DNA of 64,000 nt from Malania oleifera (lineage: Eukaryota; Streptophyta; Magnoliopsida; Santalales; Ximeniaceae), in NCBI RefSeq assembly GCF_029873635.1, contig NC_080418.1:10864062-10928061 (forward strand), in the 5' to 3' direction. Both the position numbers and the translations under genes were made by a program. Of the stretch, positions 59,655-64,000 are shown piece after piece. The notes below the pieces were generated by a model. The model saw nothing but the letters and a program-made list of their open reading frames with translations. It made no database searches and was not told the origin of the DNA. Every line of letters starts with the position of its first letter. Positions within the stretch are counted from its first letter, which is position 1.

Positions 59655-60215
59655 TCGGTCGATCAACACCGGACTTTTTCGGTGTATTCAAAATTGGACT
59701 CAAGTGACCCTAGGATACACACATGTACACATATGATTGTTAGACACTTGAATAGGGCTTGTTAGTTTCAAAATGGGACCGAAATGCACACATGATACAC
59801 TTTCGGTCGACTAGCCAAGCCAGTTCATTTTGGCCTGGTCGACCGAGCCCTTACAGTTCATTTGACGCCGGTAGACCGAACCACCTGAGAGTCAATATTT
59901 TGACCTCCCGGTTGACCGACTACTTTTGTACTCTAACTACCTCGTCGACCGGAGGGTCCTCGGGAGAATTCCCTGCGGTCTGGTCGACCGAACCAGCCAG
60001 TTCAAAACGGCCTGGTCGACCGAACCTCGGAGTTTGGAAAAATCATCTATCCCGGTCGACCGACCATTTAGTTCATTTTTCCCCTGGTCGACCGAACCTA
60101 GAAAAACTGCCCTTAACACATATATATGGTCGACCAATCCTTCAGTTCAAAAATCCCTTGGTCGACCGAACCATATGTGTCCTGGTCGATCGAAACATTT
60201 CTAGTCGACCGGACC
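59655..60215 (+). repeat. Array of ~14 GGTCGACCGAAC palindromic motifs
   Basis: Variants of GGTCGACCGAACC recur at intervals of about 21-42 bp. The stretch from 59836 alternates roughly 32 and 40 bp, with an AGTTCA box before every second palindrome. The core GGTCGACC is its own reverse complement, so the array marks both strands. Confidence 0.9.
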
Positions 60216-60858
60216 TCTCGGGTTGCCCTGATTTTTACCACGGTTAAACATCTTTTAAACAGGGTTAAAATATTTGAAAGGTCATTAAACTTTCCTAATT
60301 ATTCCCAATAGGTCCCCAACGGTTATATTTCAAGGGATGCCTATAGATACCCCCTCATTTGGGATAATTAGGTGTGGATTAAAAATATTGATTAAGAGAA
60401 ATTCTCTAAAAATCCCAAATCCTATAATACTCATATCCAATCCCCATTCACTCATGCTTACCTTCTTTGATCTCTTAAATCCTCTGTAAGTCGATTGAGT
60501 GTTTATATTTAATAGGTTTGCTCTCCCATTCATATTTGATTGATTTATTTTCATTGAGAGATAAACCTAAGTATTCTTAGGAGATTTTGTTAATAAGTCT
60601 ATCCTAAGAAGACTTTGATAGATCTTCTAAGATTTGCAACTTCATTGCAACATCTTAAGAAGATTGTATCTGTTTTTTGGTTGCAAAACATTTTCAAAAT
60701 ACTTTCAAATATCTAGTGTGCTTTGTCTTGATAAATCTTTAAAGAGATATTTGTTTGTGTGATAAAAATCTTTGTTGCAATATTCATTGATTTATATCTT
60801 TAGTTGAATACAAAGATTAAACTCCTTTTTGCAAACCAAACTTATACATTGCTAGAGC

Positions 60859-60860
<2 letters not shown>

Positions 60861-60941
<81 letters not shown>
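60861..60941. repeat. (CA)n(TA)n microsatellite
   Basis: About 29 CA units followed by about 11 TA units, inside the solo LTR. Confidence 0.95.
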
Positions 60942-60942
<1 letters not shown>

Positions 60943-63753
60943 AATATTGTTTGGTTGATATCTTTGTTTGAGCACTTAGATTGAATACATCTTGTGATAC
61001 AAAGATTGTAGTGTTCACACTCTCACGCACTGATTACAACGATAGTAAATCTATTTGAGAGTAGACATCTTAAACCACACTGAGTTTACATATTATATCA
61101 TATTGTGGTGTATGTGATATTGCGCGCATCTGGGTACATATCTGCTTTACACGAAAGCATAATCACTGTACCATTTGATTGTAATACACTTTGGTTGTAT
61201 TTCCAGGCACGGGCCTGAAGAGGGAGACTAGCCCTGGAATAGTCCCGGATTGGCTTAGACCCGGTTAGGAAAGCTAGGTGCGTCGTCCTATTAAGGTGTG
61301 TAGGTTGAGGTCAGCCCCGCTAATTGACCAAGTTAAGGTTGAGGTCAGCCCTGTGATAATTTGACCTGATTGTAAACGGTGTCGCTCCACCCTTAAGTGA
61401 GTTATTAGTGGAATCCTCTAGCTTGCGAGCTTGAGGCGGGGACGTAGGCACAGTTGGCTGAACCCCAATAACATATCATGTGTTCACTTACATTTCCGCA
61501 CTTTATATTTACCGCACATGTATGTTATGGGTGAATGATGCGTATGACTTAATTTCCTCATTATATTTATCTACGCATTTGGAAATTGCATAGATTGACT
61601 CTAGGTTGTGTACATACTGCTGTTTATCTGGTTTAACCTAGGCGATAAATTTTAAATTCCAATTCACCCCCCCTCTTGGGAATACACCAATTCTAACAGA
61701 AATAATTAAAGAAATAAATTAATCCTATAATTAACACGTAAACTATACAAGTTGGAAACAAATCAAGTGAAATTATGGGAACAGTTCAAATTATAATCTA
61801 TTATGCAAATATATATATGGGTACAATATGGAAACACGTGATAATTAGGAAATATACCAAAATCTAACGTGGAGATACAATAATAATACGAAAATAAATA
61901 TGTAATCAAATATACAATAAGAAGGGTAGGTAAAAGTAACATAAAAATGCACATAAACATATGAGGTGATCACAATAATAAGATGTAAACTATACAATTA
62001 AGTGATAATATAAATATGACAATAAATAATTAAGGCAATGACAATAATACATACGCATGCAAATTAAATACACGATTAAAATATGCAATCAATAATAACA
62101 TAAATGTAAATATATAAGGTCATCATAATAATAATCACATAAATATGTAAAAATATATAATCAAATAAATATGCAACATAATAATGATAATAATATGCAA
62201 AATAAATATACAATGATAATATTAACATGACAACAAAAATTATTATATTTAAATATTACAATTGAAATCTTACCTTGGCAATAAAAAAAAAAAAAAAAAA
62301 TCCTACAACAATGAAGACAAACCAATTAGTGCACCACAAAAGAAATTAAACGACTAGCACAACAAGGATATGTAACCTGTAATAAAAATGTTAAATCATG
62401 AAACACGTATAACTAAATATATATATAAACTGCTTAACATAATCAACAATTATTCATAACAATATAAACAATATAAACCCTAAATATGGACATGTATACA
62501 TTGAAATTAATAACGACAATAAAAACATAAAAATTCCATATACATACAAATATGACGATAACAAAAGTTTTAACAATAATATACAATAATAATCATGGCA
62601 ATAATAATACAACAATATGATAATCAACATAATAACAATACTAGTAATAATATCCAAACAATATAGTAATTTTACTAATAATGAAATACAAACAGAATAG
62701 TATAAAAATATTACAATAATGCTATTAATAATAAGACACAAGTAATGTAACAATATTACTAATGATAATATGTAAATAATAATATTAATACTACTAATAG
62801 TATAGGAATAGCAATAAATGTAAAATATATAGGTACATATATATATTAACACTAACAATAAAATAAATATATATATGTGTGAGTGTTTAGTGTGTGAGTG
62901 AGTGCGTGTGTGTGTGTTTACTGTGTGTGTGTGAGTTAGTGTAGGCAAGGGAACTTACCAAGGGGGTTGCCGGAGAATGGAGCAGGGGGCACTGGGAGGT
63001 CTTGCCATTGAGGCTCGTGGAGATCTGGAGTAGATGTAGCCGGAGAGCAATGACGACGGCGACGGCGTGGGTGGTCCTGTGGTGGCGAGGACGATGGTGG
63101 CGGGCTGAGCTCCTTATGGCCGTGCTGTGGTTGTCGGGTTGAGCGTAGCCAACTGGAAGTAGTGGTGGTCGGCTGGTTCTGTGGACTGGCGGCAGCAGCA
63201 GCTTCGGAAGACTTCAATGGTGACTGCTGTCTGGAGAAGACGGTGTTAGCCGAGGATGATGGCTGGTGTGGTGTGGATGGTGGTGGAAACAGATGGGGCT
63301 CACGGTGATGCTATGGTGATGGAGATGGCTGCCGGAGTTGTCGCTGCTGCTGGGTGTTTGGGAAGCTGTTGGTTCGGGGCCGCTGTGGTGCTCCGGCTGG
63401 AGATTATGCAGGAATAGTGGAGCTGGTATGGTGGTGTCGGGACTGGTGTTCTGGCTCAGCAGATGGAGGATGCTGCGGCTGTGGTGACGAACGAAGAAGA
63501 CACGGCGACAGTGATGGGGCTGTGAGTGGCCAGAGGGAAGCTGGGCTGGGGTTGTTGTGGTGGCTGTGACAGCAGCTGAAGAGAGGGACTGAGAGCAGAG
63601 AGAGATGGGAGAGGAAGAAGAAGCAGAGAGATTCCGGAGAGGAAGGCTCGGGGGGCGGCTCCTTGCGTGAAAAAGAGAAGCAAGAAACTAGGTTTTTTTA
63701 TTTTTATTTTTCTCTTTGGCTCCCTCCCCCCCATTGCTGTGTGAGTTCCCCCA

Positions 63754-63762
63754 CCTTTTATA
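63754..63762 (-). promoter_or_regulatory. TATA box of the Tat-like LTR
   Basis: Minus strand TATAAAAGG, followed by the GC-richer leader to its left. Confidence 0.5.
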
Positions 63763-64000
63763 AAAAAAAACTTCCTTTTTTTGATTTTTTTTTTATGCTT
63801 TTATTCTTATGGTAATAATGAAAATGGAAATAATAATAATAATAATTATCATAATAATATAAGTATCAATAAGGTAATAATAATAATAATAATACTACTA
63901 CTAATAGTAAATAATAATAAATAATTATGGTAAAAATAAAAATAATAAAGATATTATCAGTAAAATAATAATAATAATACTAATAAAAATAAAGTAATAA

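Larger units (their letters stand above)
59342..61698 (+). mobile_element. Solo LTR (2357 bp, probably copia SIRE/Maximus-like) with 5-bp TSD
   Basis: Direct GAAAT copies flank it at 59337-59341 and 61699-61703. It starts TATTGACCTTATAGGTCAT (probably from TGTTGACC) and ends GGGAATACACCAATTCTAACA. The phrases ccttgttttgattatgacaaa and caattcaccccccctcttggg are familiar from long copia LTRs. No internal sequence adjoins either side, so it is a solo LTR formed by recombination between two LTRs. It sits inside the Tat-like LTR. Confidence 0.8.
58211..64000 (-). mobile_element. Long Tat-like gypsy LTR, interrupted by a solo LTR; continues off the window
   Basis: The minus strand ends ..CCCGGGACGTCGCGA near 58211. 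It carries the block with gtggcgactccgacattccc (58291-58314), long (TAA)n-like stretches (58480-59330, 61710-62880), a GC-rich leader (62936-63735, with CCTTGGTAAGTTCC that looks like a splice donor) and a TATA box at 63754-63762. The rest of U3 is beyond the window. Proline/serine-rich frames in the leader are chance products. Confidence 0.5.

Noticed and set aside
59655-60215. Regularly spaced repeats resembling a CRISPR array
   Set aside because: Eukaryotic context, short imperfect palindromes, spacing that varies from about 21 to 42 bp, and no cas genes; it is an LTR-internal motif array.
59759-60247. 162-codon open frame rich in GRPN/VDR repeats
   Set aside because: It is a by-product of the GGTCGACCGAAC array; the repeat is at DNA level and reads in several frames.
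62454-62948. 164-codon minus-strand frame, hydrophobic Ile/Leu/Tyr-rich
   Set aside because: Produced by (TAA/ATA)n-like low-complexity DNA within an LTR; no start context or conserved motif.
62936-63734. Proline/serine-rich minus-strand frames that could pass for a gene
   Set aside because: They fall in the GC-rich leader of a Tat-like LTR next to its TATA box; no recognisable domain.

Overview
The window looks like nuclear DNA of a eudicot plant. It is AT-rich, spliceosomal introns have GT..AG borders, and most of it is transposon-derived: Ty1/copia and Ty3/gypsy relics, L1-type LINEs, a tRNA-derived SINE and MITE-like elements. I cannot name the species. I saw no tRNA, rRNA, CRISPR array or organellar insert.

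Two host genes look intact. The first is a five-exon gene for M-phase phosphoprotein 6 (MPP6, a nuclear exosome cofactor), with coding exons at 6417-6458, 6650-6750, 33187-33268, 33376-33458 and 34212-34464 on the + strand (186 aa). Its second intron is about 26.4 kb and full of nested repeats. The second, convergent on the - strand at 36680-38932, is a GRAS transcription factor of the LISCL group (SCL9/11/14/33 type, 750 aa) with a probable 5'UTR intron of 745 bp. Three further pieces related to this GRAS gene are broken: a 5' genomic fragment inside MPP6 intron 2 (29355-30350), a short relic (46640-46900) and a nearly full-length pseudogene (51818-53818).

Layout. 1-5400: two gypsy-type LTRs and a copia relic. 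5.6-6.2 kb: a two-copy AT-rich repeat, then the MPP6 promoter side. 6.4-34.5 kb: MPP6. Its giant intron holds an old gypsy-like element whose first LTR was split by a younger chromovirus (7.7-16.1 kb), then a pair of LTR-like arms about 2.2 kb long in inverted orientation (16.3-25.0 kb). The left arm is interrupted by a UDP-glycosyltransferase (UGT85-type) pseudogene fragment joined to a copia relic. The intron also holds a two-copy 130-bp repeat, two LINE relics, the antisense GRAS fragment, and a SINE with a clean 16-bp target-site duplication. 36.7-39.8 kb: the GRAS gene. 41.6-45.2 kb: a LINE relic and a copia relic with its LTR. 46.6-53.8 kb: GRAS relics, a MITE-like element and a copia element. 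55.5-64 kb: LTR pieces, including a solo LTR with a 5-bp target duplication that carries an array of GGTCGACC palindromes.

The most interesting points are inferences drawn from layout. The MPP6 pre-mRNA should carry a sequence antisense to its GRAS neighbour, and also a multi-kilobase inverted repeat able to fold into double-stranded RNA. GTCGAC-centred palindromes are repeated in LTRs of several unrelated families. Retroelement copies are treated as fossils: all are broken and no repair detail is given.
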